9,439 nt of DNA from Alphaproteobacteria bacterium UBA7371 (GCA_002469865.1 DKOD01000017.1:1-9439), one strand, 5' to 3'. Shown: positions 1 to 7,335, counted from the stretch's first letter. The notes: a model not told the origin generated them from the sequence alone. Numbers and translations are program-made.

Positions 1-1
1 G

Positions 2-1237
2 CATACCCAGAAATTGATCATATGTTCGATGACCGAAGGTTTGGATTTTGCCAAACGTTTGCTGTTTCCCATGCTCAAAGGGAAGGAATTGGCAGATATT
101 CCCTCTGACAAGGGGGTGGTGTTGTTTCGGGAATTAATCACCAGCCAGAACAAGCCCAAGCCGGTGGACATTAACCCAGAGGAAGACCTGGCGGTCCTTC
201 AATATACCGGCGGCACCACAGGCCAGCCTAAGGGTGCCATGCTTACCCATGCCAATTTGTCCGCCAACACCGACCAGCTGACAAGATGGTATCCTGCTTG
301 GAAACCCGGTGGTGAGGTGATGTTGGGTGTCCTGCCTTTGTTTCATGTCTTTGCCATGACGGTGGTCATGAATGGTGCGGTGGCCAAGGGTGCCAGCATG
401 GTGTTGTTGCCAAAATTTGACCCCAAAATGGTCTTTGCGAGCCTGAAGCGAACCAAGCCAACATTATTCCCAGGTGTGCCGGCTTTGTTTCAATCCTTGG
501 CCAAATCACCCAAGGCACCACTGTTGCAGTCGGTCAATTTATGTATTTCAGGTGGGGCCGCATTGCCATTGGCGGTGAAGCAGGAATTTGAAAAAGTATC
601 CGGTGCTATTCTGATCGAGGGGTATGGTCTTACCGAAGCGAGTCCTGTGACCCATTGCAACCCAGTGATGGCCGATGGACGAACGGGCACCATCGGGCGG
701 CCTTTGCCGGGCACGCAATTTTGTCTGCGTGATAAGGATGATCCGAGCAATTTGGTGCCGCCTGGGGCTGCGGGGGAATTGTGTATTAAGGGGCCACAGG
801 TGATGAAGGGCTATTGGAAGCGGCCCGATGACACCAAGGCAAGTTTCGTTGATGGCTGGTTGCGCACCGGCGACGTGGCCATGGTGGATGAGGATGGCTA
901 TGCCTCGATTATTGACCGGATTAAGGATTTGATCATCGTTTCTGGGTTTAACGTATACCCACGAATGGTCGAAGATGCCATTCAGGCCTTCGATGAGGTG
1001 GAAGCGGTTAGCGTTATTGGCGTTCCGGACCAAGCCCGAGGTGAAGTGCCCAAGGCTTTTATCAAATTGCGTGATGATGTGACCGGAGATTTTGAAGCGA
1101 TAAAATCCAGCATGCTCGAACGTTTACGCGCTGAGTTGGAGCCTCATCAAATGCCAAGGTCTTTGGAATTTCGTGATGAATTGCCCCGCACCATGGTGGG
1201 AAAATTGTCAAAGAAAGAATTGCGCGCCGAGTCTTGA
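2..1237 (+). CDS. fadD: Long-chain-fatty-acid-CoA ligase, 3' part (5' end outside window)
   Basis: Adenylate-forming enzyme that activates a fatty acid with ATP and joins it to CoA, normally at the inner face of the membrane, feeding beta-oxidation or lipid synthesis. The frame is open from the left edge with no stop, and the first visible residues (HTQKLIICSMTEGL) match the middle of FadD, so the true start lies upstream and the TTG at 14 is not a real start. The P-loop-like motif YTGGTTGQPKG begins at base 203. It is followed by the GYGLTEASP motif (about 620-646), the GWLRTGD hinge motif (about 854-874), the FadD-type signature around DLIIVSGFNVYP, and the C-terminal catalytic lysine in MVGK (about 1193-1204). 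Full family members have roughly 550 residues, so about 150 are missing on the left. The chain-length preference cannot be read from this fragment. The assignment to the FadD branch of the AMP-binding family is firm. Confidence 0.93.
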   Translation, partial: HTQKLIICSMTEGLDFAKRLLFPMLKGKELADIPSDKGVVLFRELITSQNKPKPVDINPEEDLAVLQYTGGTTGQPKGAMLTHANLSANTDQLTRWYPAWKPGGEVMLGVLPLFHVFAMTVVMNGAVAKGASMVLLPKFDPKMVFASLKRTKPTLFPGVPALFQSLAKSPKAPLLQSVNLCISGGAALPLAVKQEFEKVSGAILIEGYGLTEASPVTHCNPVMADGRTGTIGRPLPGTQFCLRDKDDPSNLVPPGAAGELCIKGPQVMKGYWKRPDDTKASFVDGWLRTGDVAMVDEDGYASIIDRIKDLIIVSGFNVYPRMVEDAIQAFDEVEAVSVIGVPDQARGEVPKAFIKLRDDVTGDFEAIKSSMLERLRAELEPHQMPRSLEFRDELPRTMVGKLSKKELRAES

Positions 1238-1265
1238 ACTTGCCAATGAGGCGACCCCACTTGCC
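1238..1265. repeat. Direct repeat ACTTGCC, two copies 21 bases apart
   Basis: The heptamer ACTTGCC occurs at 1238-1244 and again at 1259-1265 in the short gap between fadD and htpX. The 21-base period places both copies on the same face of the helix (two turns), as regulator half-sites often are. No regulator with this half-site is recognised and the repeat is short enough to be chance. Confidence 0.25.
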
Positions 1266-1286
1266 TTTCGTGAAGATGATTATGAC

Positions 1287-1292
1287 AAGGGG
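1287..1292 (+). promoter_or_regulatory. Ribosome binding site of htpX
   Basis: AAGGGG lies 8 bases before the ATG at 1301, which supports that start for htpX. Confidence 0.75.
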
Positions 1293-1300
1293 TATGCTCC

Positions 1301-2218
1301 ATGACCAAAACGTTTTTGTTGATGGCAGCCATGACGGGCATTTTTATGTCTGTTGGCGCATTGATGGGTGGAATGTCCGGGGCCGTGATGGCGCTGATGA
1401 TTGCTGCTGGCTTAAATGTTTTCACCTATTGGAATGCCGACAAAATCGTCTTGCGTATGCAAGGGGCAAAGCCCGCCGATCCCATTGGCCACCGGCAATT
1501 GATGGATATGGTGGAACGTTTGGCCTTGCGGGCGAATGTGCCCACACCCAAGACCTATATCATGGAGACTGACCAGCCCAACGCCTTTGCCACCGGCCGC
1601 AACCCTGCCAATGCCGCTGTGGCGATCACCACAGGGCTCATGCATGTGCTGGATGATGATGAAATAGAGGCCGTGATGGCCCATGAGATGGCCCATGTGG
1701 TCAATCGCGACACACTCATCATGACCATGACCGCCACCATCGCTGGGGCGATTTCCATGATGACCAATTTTTTCTTTTTGTTTGGTTCAAGTCGGGGGCA
1801 AAACCCGCTTGCAGGACTCGCCTTGGTTATTTTGGCGCCTTTCGCAGCCATGATTGTGCAGATGGCTATTTCCAGAACCAGGGAATATGGGGCCGATCGG
1901 GGCGGGGCTGAATTGAGTGGTAAGCCCTTGGCATTGGCCTCGGCCCTGCGCAAGATCGAGCAAATTGCCCATGGCCATCATGTGGTGAACCAAAAGGCCG
2001 AGGAAAGTCCCGCCATGGCCCATATGTACATCATCAACCCCCTGGGCGCGCACAAAATGGATGGGCTGTTTGCCACCCACCCCAAAACCGCCAATAGGGT
2101 GGCAGAATTGGAGCGCATGGCCAATGAAATGGGCCGAGGCTCATATGCTGGGGCGCAGGTTTCTTGGACGCCGACGGCCAAAACAAAGCAAAGTCACAGA
2201 GGCCCTTGGGGGCGCTGA
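1301..2218 (+). CDS. htpX: Membrane zinc metalloprotease HtpX (M48 family)
   Basis: HtpX is an integral inner-membrane endopeptidase that cleaves misfolded membrane proteins and works alongside FtsH in membrane protein quality control. The 305-residue product has the usual family length. Hydrophobic segments lie at about residues 4-22 and 25-43, with two more near 140-162 and 170-190. The zinc site is complete: HEMAH at 128-132 provides two histidines and the catalytic glutamate, and E195 in SRTREYGADR is the third ligand. The conserved FATHP motif (257-261) and a short basic tail ending in PWGR fit alphaproteobacterial HtpX. The start is supported by AAGGGG 8 bases upstream. It follows fadD by 63 bases on the same strand and may share its transcript. 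It converges with the transporter gene downstream. In other bacteria htpX is induced by heat or envelope stress (Cpx or RpoH); no convincing promoter of that kind could be picked out here. Confidence 0.96.
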   Translation: MTKTFLLMAAMTGIFMSVGALMGGMSGAVMALMIAAGLNVFTYWNADKIVLRMQGAKPADPIGHRQLMDMVERLALRANVPTPKTYIMETDQPNAFATGRNPANAAVAITTGLMHVLDDDEIEAVMAHEMAHVVNRDTLIMTMTATIAGAISMMTNFFFLFGSSRGQNPLAGLALVILAPFAAMIVQMAISRTREYGADRGGAELSGKPLALASALRKIEQIAHGHHVVNQKAEESPAMAHMYIINPLGAHKMDGLFATHPKTANRVAELERMANEMGRGSYAGAQVSWTPTAKTKQSHRGPWGR

Positions 2219-2313
2219 GGGCAGCAGATATTTTGCTCTGGGCCATCAAGAAATGATGTGTTGTTGGACCTATTTCGCCAAAAGTTGGGTCTTTAGTCCT
2301 TTAGTGGTGACAT
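2219..2313. other. Short gap between convergent genes, no clear terminator
   Basis: This 95-base gap separates the convergent ends of htpX and the CNT transporter. It contains a small perfect hairpin, CATCA-AGAAA-TGATG at 2244-2258, without a T-run on either strand, and a tandem CTTTAGT-type repeat near 2292-2306. Neither is a convincing intrinsic terminator, although transcription from both sides must end near here. Confidence 0.3.
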
Positions 2314-3570
2314 TCATGAAGGCGTGATGAGGCTTATGATTGCGCCGGTCATCATGGTGGCCATGGTCCCAGATATGAGGGACTTCGGGCCAAGCGTCAT
2401 CAGGTCATGACGCCGATCTGGGGCCATGGCGATGAGCCCACCAAGCAAAATGCCAAGGGAACCAAAATTGGCAAATCCGCATAATGCATAGGTCATAATA
2501 AGCCGGGTTCTTTCAGAAATTTGTTCAGGACCTTTGTTGGCGAGATCGCTATAGGCCAAAAATTCGTTCAACATGGTCTTTATGCCCATCAATTCTCCGG
2601 CAACCATGGCTTCAGACCAGGGAATGCCCATGAGCCAGCATAATGGCATCATCACCCAGCCCAACATCTGCTCTAGGGTGAGTGGGTGATCAAAAATGGG
2701 CAGGGCCATCAGTGCCATATTGACCAATGCAACTAAGGAAATAAGCACAATCAACATGGCCACAATGCCAAGGAATAACTGCAAGCCTGCTTGGGTTCCC
2801 TGGGCGATGGCGTCCATCACCGAAGAAGTTTGGGGGGTGGGGTGAAAATCTCCAGCAGTGGTTTGTTCATCATGTGATGGAACCATAATTAACGCTAGGG
2901 ATATGGCTGCCGGTGCTGACATCACCGAAGCGGTGATAAGATGACCGGCGGCTCCTTCGATCACGCCCTCCAACATGCTTGCATAGATGGCCAAAACAGT
3001 GCCTGCGATGGTGGCCATGCCCGTGGTCATGACGACAAACAATTCTGAGCGGGTCATCTTGCTGATATAATTGCGCACAAATAATGGCGCTTCCATCATC
3101 CCCATGAAAATATTGGCTGCTGCCGCGAGGCCAACGGCACCACCAAGCCCAAATACCCTGCGCAACATAAAAGAAAAACCAGCCACAATGCGGGACATGA
3201 TTCCAAGATGGGTCAATAGGGTGGTAATGGCCGAGACCACAAGAACCATGGGTAAGGCCTGAAAGGCAAGAATCATGAGGCCATTAGGGTCATTCACCTC
3301 AAAGGGTACAGGCCCACCGCCAAGATAACCAAACACAAAGCTTGTGCCTGCACGGGTGGCATCCTGAATAGCCAAGACACCATCACCAAGATAACCCATC
3401 ATGTCCTTCATGACGGGCAATCCGATGAACAAACCGGCAATGGCAAGTTGGCTAACAACCCCCACGATGCCAATAGGAACAAGACGCAGAGACCTCCGTT
3501 CTGACAACAAACAGGCGATCATGACAAAAGCAGCCAAACCAAAGGCTGCCTGCAGCTGAAGTAAGCTCAT
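2314..3570 (-). CDS. Concentrative nucleoside transporter (CNT/NupC family)
   Basis: Inner-membrane carrier that imports nucleosides with a sodium or proton gradient. From the ATG the product has 418 residues, the usual bacterial CNT length, and is hydrophobic throughout with about eight or more membrane segments. Family landmarks are the N-terminal helices (about 5-55), the segment LPMVLVVSAITTLL, the first re-entrant hairpin ANIFMGMMEAPLFVRNYISKMTRSELF (about 152-178), GMATIAGTVLAIYAS, LITASVMSAPAA, and the second hairpin region GIKTMLNEFLAY and CGFANFGSLGI (about 329-374). By memory alignment to the Vibrio cholerae CNT, the ribose-contacting Glu (E160), Glu (E336), Asn (N368) and Ser (S371) are kept, whereas the base-contacting Gln-Thr is Met-Met (158-159). 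A TTG at 3574-3576 would extend the frame by two residues, but it sits 2 bases from the ribosome binding site, so the ATG at 3568-3570 is preferred. The gene follows metC by 2 bases, so it is probably the last gene of the sulfur operon. The substrate is not known. Confidence 0.92.
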   Translation of the reverse strand: MSLLQLQAAFGLAAFVMIACLLSERRSLRLVPIGIVGVVSQLAIAGLFIGLPVMKDMMGYLGDGVLAIQDATRAGTSFVFGYLGGGPVPFEVNDPNGLMILAFQALPMVLVVSAITTLLTHLGIMSRIVAGFSFMLRRVFGLGGAVGLAAAANIFMGMMEAPLFVRNYISKMTRSELFVVMTTGMATIAGTVLAIYASMLEGVIEGAAGHLITASVMSAPAAISLALIMVPSHDEQTTAGDFHPTPQTSSVMDAIAQGTQAGLQLFLGIVAMLIVLISLVALVNMALMALPIFDHPLTLEQMLGWVMMPLCWLMGIPWSEAMVAGELMGIKTMLNEFLAYSDLANKGPEQISERTRLIMTYALCGFANFGSLGILLGGLIAMAPDRRHDLMTLGPKSLISGTMATMMTGAIISLITPS

Positions 3571-3572
3571 GA

Positions 3573-4757
3573 TCAAGACCTCTTGGTTTGGTTGTCTGGC
3601 TGATGGGCGTCCAGGCTTCGCGCTAGGTCATCCATGAGATCATCCACTGATTCAAGTCCAATATGCAGGCGCAAAATGGCTTCAGGGTAATCTTGATGTT
3701 CACGACGTGCGATGGCGCCTGGGTCCACGGGCAGGCAAAGGGATTCAAAGCCACCCCAAGAATAGCCAATGCCAAAAAATTCCAATCGATCGGTAAAGCG
3801 GCATGCGTCGTCAAAATCCGCACCTGCCAGCACAAAGGAAAACAAACCCGATCCAGAGGCAAAATATTTTTTATAAAGCTCGTGCTGGGGGTGGGATGAA
3901 AGTCCTGGATGATAAACCTCTGCCACTTTCTCATGGGTCTCCAGCCATGATGCAACCATCAGCCCATGTTTGTCTTGAATAGCGAGACGGTGGGGCATGG
4001 TGCGAAGGCCCCTGGAGACAAGAAACACATCATCGGGGCTGGCAAACATCCCCGAAACATGATGATGCCTATTCAGCCTCTGGGCCACGTCGCCGGAGGC
4101 AAGTGTGGCCCCCATCAACACGTCTGAATGGCCCGAGGGGTATTTGGTGAGGGCCTGAATATCGATATCAAAACCAAGGCCTAGGGCATCAAGACCCAAT
4201 GGGGTTGCCCAGGTATTGTCGATCATGGAAATGGCGTTGCTTTCTTGAGCCAATTTTACCCACCCAGCCAAATCTTGGATTTCAAAGGTAAGCGAACCAG
4301 GGCTTTCGCAATAAACAATTGATGGTTCCATGGGCAGTTCGTCCAAAGTTGGTGGGCTGCTTTGTGCATGGAATATGGCATGGCCAGAGAATTTCGCGAC
4401 CACATCTTCAATGGCGCGCCGGGCTGGTTCGTAAATACTGTCGCTTGCCACAATGAGGCCGCCCGGCTTCATGCATGCCACCAGTGGGTTCCATAATGCC
4501 GCTAGCCCTGAGGGATGAAGTTGGCATTCCTCTGCCCCAGACAGATCGCAAAGAAGGTCCATGAGAGCAGAATGGGTGGGGGACTTCAAGCCATAACGAT
4601 AATCTTCCCTTGGGTTTCCCCTGGGGCTGCGCATGTGGGCTGTGTCGTCGAGAAGAACCGTTGAGCCCCTAAAAGGTGGGACGTTCACAAGCCTGCTTTG
4701 CCTATGTTTGCGGCCAACATGGCTTGTTCTTGTGGCAGGGTCTCTTTTGTTGCTCAT
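3573..4757 (-). CDS. metC: Cystathionine beta-lyase
   Basis: PLP enzyme of the Cys/Met gamma-family that splits cystathionine into homocysteine, pyruvate and ammonia in methionine synthesis; such enzymes also act as cysteine S-conjugate or cysteine lyases. The 394-residue product aligns along its length with E. coli MetC. Visible landmarks are Y55 in YRYGLK, HPSGLAAL (81-88), the Tyr of SIYEPA that stacks over PLP (Y109), the CESPGS motif (150-155), D180 in MIDNTWATPL that binds the pyridine nitrogen, the Schiff-base lysine K205 in ALTKYPSGHSD, SRGLRT (248-253), YSWGGFESL (332-340) and the carboxylate-binding R363 in LRLHIGLE. YSWGG and LHIGLE point to beta-lyase rather than gamma-synthase or gamma-lyase. 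Its ATG overlaps the stop of the acetyltransferase gene (ATGA, 4754-4757), no strong ribosome binding site is seen, and translation is probably coupled. The transporter follows after 2 bases. Confidence 0.94.
   Translation of the reverse strand: MSNKRDPATRTSHVGRKHRQSRLVNVPPFRGSTVLLDDTAHMRSPRGNPREDYRYGLKSPTHSALMDLLCDLSGAEECQLHPSGLAALWNPLVACMKPGGLIVASDSIYEPARRAIEDVVAKFSGHAIFHAQSSPPTLDELPMEPSIVYCESPGSLTFEIQDLAGWVKLAQESNAISMIDNTWATPLGLDALGLGFDIDIQALTKYPSGHSDVLMGATLASGDVAQRLNRHHHVSGMFASPDDVFLVSRGLRTMPHRLAIQDKHGLMVASWLETHEKVAEVYHPGLSSHPQHELYKKYFASGSGLFSFVLAGADFDDACRFTDRLEFFGIGYSWGGFESLCLPVDPGAIARREHQDYPEAILRLHIGLESVDDLMDDLARSLDAHQPDNQTKRS
3579..3584 (-). promoter_or_regulatory. Ribosome binding site that sets the CNT start
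   Basis: On the minus strand AAGAGG, inside the 3' end of metC, lies 8 bases before the ATG at 3570-3568. An upstream TTG would be only 2 bases away, so the ATG is chosen. Confidence 0.7.
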
Positions 4758-5335
4758 GATGGGTTAGACCCCTTTTGGGTGACGTCAGGTGAAAGGCTTA
4801 ATTGGTTAAAATCTTTGGGGACATGCAGCATGCGGCTTTCCCGAGCAAAGGGTTCAAAACCAGCGGTTTGGTAGGTAAGCAGAGCCCTTGGATGGTCAAG
4901 ATTGCATGTTTCTACCCCAAGCATTGGGGGGTTATCTTCCAGCATGACCAATATCGCCTGATCCAAAAGCCATGGCCCAAGACCACGGCCCGTAAAGGAG
5001 GGAAGCAAGCCAAAATAGGTAAGCATTCTGGGGCCATCATCATCGCGGCTTGTTTCAAAAAAACCTGCAGGCTCCCCATCAACCAGAATATGAAAAATAC
5101 GCGTGTTGGGGGCATGGATGAGCCGCATTAATGCCTCATCATCCAGCATGGAACGGTCGCACCACAAATAATCCCGACCAACAGAGAGATAGAGGTATCG
5201 GTAGTAACCACTGCTGATATGTGGGCATTCCAAAAGGATGGGTTGTTTTGCATGATGCTTGGTGTGGGGTGGGTGGTTCCCGCGGCGGAGATGTGTCACC
5301 TCCACCGAAATATCACGTCCATCCATAACCATCAT
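4754..5335 (-). CDS. GNAT-family N-acetyltransferase, substrate unknown
   Basis: A 193-residue single-domain protein of the Gcn5-related acetyltransferase superfamily, which moves an acetyl group from acetyl-CoA to an amine. The CoA-pyrophosphate loop is seen in YFGLLPSFTGRGLGPWLL (107-124, motif A with the R-G-x-G turn), and the C-terminal motif in VETCNLDHPRALLTYQTAGFEPF (141-163), where the Asn, the Tyr and GF are typical. An aromatic-rich N-terminal patch, SSGYYRYLYLSVGRDYLWCDR (41-61), is unlike the ribosomal RimI/RimJ types. It is sandwiched between sseA and metC with ATGA overlaps on both sides (5332-5335 and 4754-4757), so it is expressed with the sulfur genes. Two or three closely spaced ATGs (5335, 5332, 5326) could start it; the overlapping first one is chosen. 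Possible substrates are a sulfur amino acid or cysteine conjugate, but this is inference from the neighbours only. Confidence 0.85.
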   Translation of the reverse strand: MMVMDGRDISVEVTHLRRGNHPPHTKHHAKQPILLECPHISSGYYRYLYLSVGRDYLWCDRSMLDDEALMRLIHAPNTRIFHILVDGEPAGFFETSRDDDGPRMLTYFGLLPSFTGRGLGPWLLDQAILVMLEDNPPMLGVETCNLDHPRALLTYQTAGFEPFARESRMLHVPKDFNQLSLSPDVTQKGSNPS

Positions 5336-6174
5336 TCAATGGGCAGGTCGCTGCGACCACCCCATTCGGTCCAGCTTCCGTCATAGACCGACCAGCTGCG
5401 GTGGCCTGTTAATTCCAATGCCGCTGCGATGATGCATGCAGTCACACCTGAACCACAGTAACAGATGACCCTCTTATTGGCCGCCACGCCAACATTTTTG
5501 AATTCTTCTCCTAGGGCATCAATATCTTTAAAGCAGCCATCTTTGGTCAATAATTGGCCAAATGGCAGGTTCACCGCCCCTGGTATATGGCCTTTACGCA
5601 AACCAGGCCTTGGTTCTTCAGCTTCGCCGCGGTAACGCTCAGGCGAACGGGCATCAATGACCACGTAATCATCGCGCCCCAAAATGCTCAAGACTTGGTC
5701 AGCATCGCGGATAAGAATGTTGTTCATTCTGGGTGTGAAATGCCGCTCGCGCCTGGGTGCAGGACGGTCCGATGTGGGTCGCCCTTCATCAATCCATTTG
5801 GCAAGCCCGCCATCAAGGATGGCCACATCATTATGGCCCATCACCTTAAACATCCACCATACCCGTGGCGCGGAAAACATCCCCAAGCGGTCATAGATAA
5901 TCAATCGGTTGCCATCGCCTAGCCCCAATTTGCGCACCCTGGAGGTAAATAATTCGAGTGAAGGAAAGCTGTGGGGTAGGCCAGTATCTTGATCGGCGAT
6001 GTCGTCAATATCAAAGAAGACTGCGCCAATAATATGTTCGCGTTGGTATTCCTCTTCTGGTTCCAAGTCGGAACCAGGCATGAACCAACTGCCATCGACC
6101 ACGCGGACATCCGGTGATGCAAGGTTATCAGCCAGCCACATGCTGGACACCGCCACGGGAAAATCTTTGCTCAC
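5332..6174 (-). CDS. sseA: 3-mercaptopyruvate sulfurtransferase (two-domain rhodanese)
   Basis: Cytoplasmic enzyme that takes sulfur from 3-mercaptopyruvate onto a catalytic cysteine as persulfide, releasing pyruvate, and passes it to thiols, thioredoxin or cyanide. The 280-residue product has two rhodanese domains: an inactive N-terminal one (about 8-135, with VRVVDGSW, GAVFFDID and LIIYDRLG) and a catalytic C-terminal one (about 155-275, with VVIDARSPERYRGEAEEPRPGL and KGHIPGAVNLP). The active loop is CGSGVTA with the cysteine at 240. CGSGVTA is the mercaptopyruvate type, whereas thiosulfate sulfurtransferases have CRKGVTA-like loops. The start is a GTG (6174-6172) preceded at 8 bases by AGG; no better ATG is nearby. 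It lies 95 bases after the cysteine-synthase-like gene and its stop overlaps the acetyltransferase start. It may be read from an upstream promoter or from one in that gap. Confidence 0.94.
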   Translation of the reverse strand: MSKDFPVAVSSMWLADNLASPDVRVVDGSWFMPGSDLEPEEEYQREHIIGAVFFDIDDIADQDTGLPHSFPSLELFTSRVRKLGLGDGNRLIIYDRLGMFSAPRVWWMFKVMGHNDVAILDGGLAKWIDEGRPTSDRPAPRRERHFTPRMNNILIRDADQVLSILGRDDYVVIDARSPERYRGEAEEPRPGLRKGHIPGAVNLPFGQLLTKDGCFKDIDALGEEFKNVGVAANKRVICYCGSGVTACIIAAALELTGHRSWSVYDGSWTEWGGRSDLPIE

Positions 6175-6269
6175 AACGATTACCTATCAAGCTGTTGAAA
6201 AAAAATCGACAATCCTTGGCAGACTAAAACGCCTATGGCCACATCTTCAAGCAAACAATGAAACCGCGC
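6175..6269 (-). other. Gap between cysK-like gene and sseA with weak RBS and T-run
   Basis: This is the largest gap inside the minus-strand gene run. On the minus strand it carries an uninterrupted run of eight T (6198-6205) and then TAGGTA (6181-6186), the probable ribosome binding site of the sseA GTG start. No stable hairpin precedes the T-run, so a terminator is not supported. Candidate promoter hexamers can be found but none is convincing. Confidence 0.35.
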
Positions 6270-7310
6270 TCATGACACTTGCTCAGACATGTCAGGCAGG
6301 TCAGGAAATGATGCCTTGGGCAGTGTTGGCAGGCTTTTGCTTTTCAAAAAATCTTCGTTGAACAATTTGGATTGGTAACGTGTCCCAAGATCACACAAAA
6401 TGGTCGCAATGTTATGGCCTGGGCCCATTTTTTTGGCCAATGCCATGGCCCCAGCCACGTTGATGCCGGTCGAGCCACCCACATTTAACCCTTCCTCACG
6501 CAGCAGCCGAAATGCCACTGTTAAGGCTTCATCATCGCCAATCTGAACATGATGGTCGAATGAGATGCCCTCCATGTTGACGGTCAGTCGGTTGTTGCCA
6601 ATGCCTTCGGTGATCGAATTGCCTTGGGGATTAAAGCTGCCATGCACAAAATAATGATACATGCCTGAGCCCATGGGGTCGGTGAGCGCCACCTGTATCC
6701 CGGGGTCATAAGCCTTAAGGGCAATATGCACCCCAGCCAAGGTGCCGCCTGTCCCCATGGCGCAGGTGAAGCCATGGATATTGCCGTCAAGTTGGCGGAT
6801 GATTTCCGGCGCTGTGTGGTCAATATGGGCTTGGCGGTTTGCCAAGTTGTCAAATTGATTGGCCCAGATGGCACCGGCCGGATCCATGTCATTCAGTGCG
6901 GCCGCGAGGCGTTGTGAGTAACGGATGTAATTGTTGGGGTTGGTGAATGGGGCGGCAGGGACCTCAACAAGTTTGGCCCCATAAATGCCAATGGCATCTT
7001 TCTTTTCTTGAGATTGGGTTTCTGGGATAACAATAACACAACGGTAGCCTTTCGAAGCCGCCACCATGGCAAGGCCAATGCCCGTGTTTCCCGCGGTGCC
7101 CTCAACAATGATGCCACCAGGCCGAATAAGGCCGTCTTTTTCTGCTTGGTTGATGATCGACAGGGCTGCCCGATCTTTGATCGATTGGCCAGGATTCATA
7201 AACTCACATTTGCCATAGATGTTGCAGCCAGTTTCCTCAGAGGGAAATGTTAAGCGCAGCATCGGCGTGTTGCCGATGAGATCTGCAATGCTTCCAGCAG
7301 GCGCAACCAT
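6270..7310 (-). CDS. cysK: Cysteine-synthase-like PLP enzyme (fold type II)
   Basis: Member of the O-acetylserine sulfhydrylase / cystathionine beta-synthase family, which joins an activated serine with sulfide or a thiol. With the chosen start the product has 346 residues, slightly longer than typical CysK because of a C-terminal extension of about 25-30 residues (KSKSLPTLPKASFPDLPDM). The PLP lysine is K45 in NPGQSIKDRA. The substrate loop reads EGTAGNTG (about 70-77) where CysK has PTSGNTG, the phosphate-binding loop is GTGGT (186-190), and the region near the pyridine nitrogen is GGSTG (278-282) where CysK has SSG. The frame could run back to 7391, but that would overlap the previous gene; AGGAG 7 bases before the ATG at 7310 fixes the start. 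It follows the lipid methylase gene by 25 bases. Cysteine synthase is the best guess. A cystathionine beta-synthase or other beta-replacement activity is possible given the altered loops. Confidence 0.85.
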   Translation of the reverse strand: MVAPAGSIADLIGNTPMLRLTFPSEETGCNIYGKCEFMNPGQSIKDRAALSIINQAEKDGLIRPGGIIVEGTAGNTGIGLAMVAASKGYRCVIVIPETQSQEKKDAIGIYGAKLVEVPAAPFTNPNNYIRYSQRLAAALNDMDPAGAIWANQFDNLANRQAHIDHTAPEIIRQLDGNIHGFTCAMGTGGTLAGVHIALKAYDPGIQVALTDPMGSGMYHYFVHGSFNPQGNSITEGIGNNRLTVNMEGISFDHHVQIGDDEALTVAFRLLREEGLNVGGSTGINVAGAMALAKKMGPGHNIATILCDLGTRYQSKLFNEDFLKSKSLPTLPKASFPDLPDMSEQVS

Positions 7311-7317
7311 GGGTAAA

Positions 7318-7322
7318 CTCCT
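7318..7322 (-). promoter_or_regulatory. Ribosome binding site that sets the cysK-like start
   Basis: Minus-strand AGGAG lies 7 bases before the ATG at 7310-7308, in the 25-base gap after the methylase gene. It excludes the 27-residue upstream extension of the frame. Confidence 0.8.
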
Positions 7323-7335
7323 AAGATACGAGGAC

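Noticed and set aside
548..1033. A 161-codon minus-strand open frame antisense to fadD
   Set aside because: It overlaps the conserved acyl-CoA ligase motifs on the other strand and its translation resembles no family.
1260..1286. A heat-shock (RpoH-like) promoter before htpX, CTTG then TATGAC
   Set aside because: The -10 part matches poorly and the implied transcript start would fall in or next to the ribosome binding site.
1234..1572. A 112-codon plus-strand frame overlapping the start of htpX
   Set aside because: The htpX frame has the conserved membrane segments and the ribosome binding site at the right distance; this frame has neither.
2244..2258. CATCA-AGAAA-TGATG hairpin as terminator between the convergent genes
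   Set aside because: The stem is only five bases and AT-rich, and no T-run follows it on either strand.
6198..6205. Run of eight T on the minus strand as an intrinsic terminator after the cysK-like gene
   Set aside because: No stable GC-rich stem could be drawn directly upstream; the best pairings are three or four bases.
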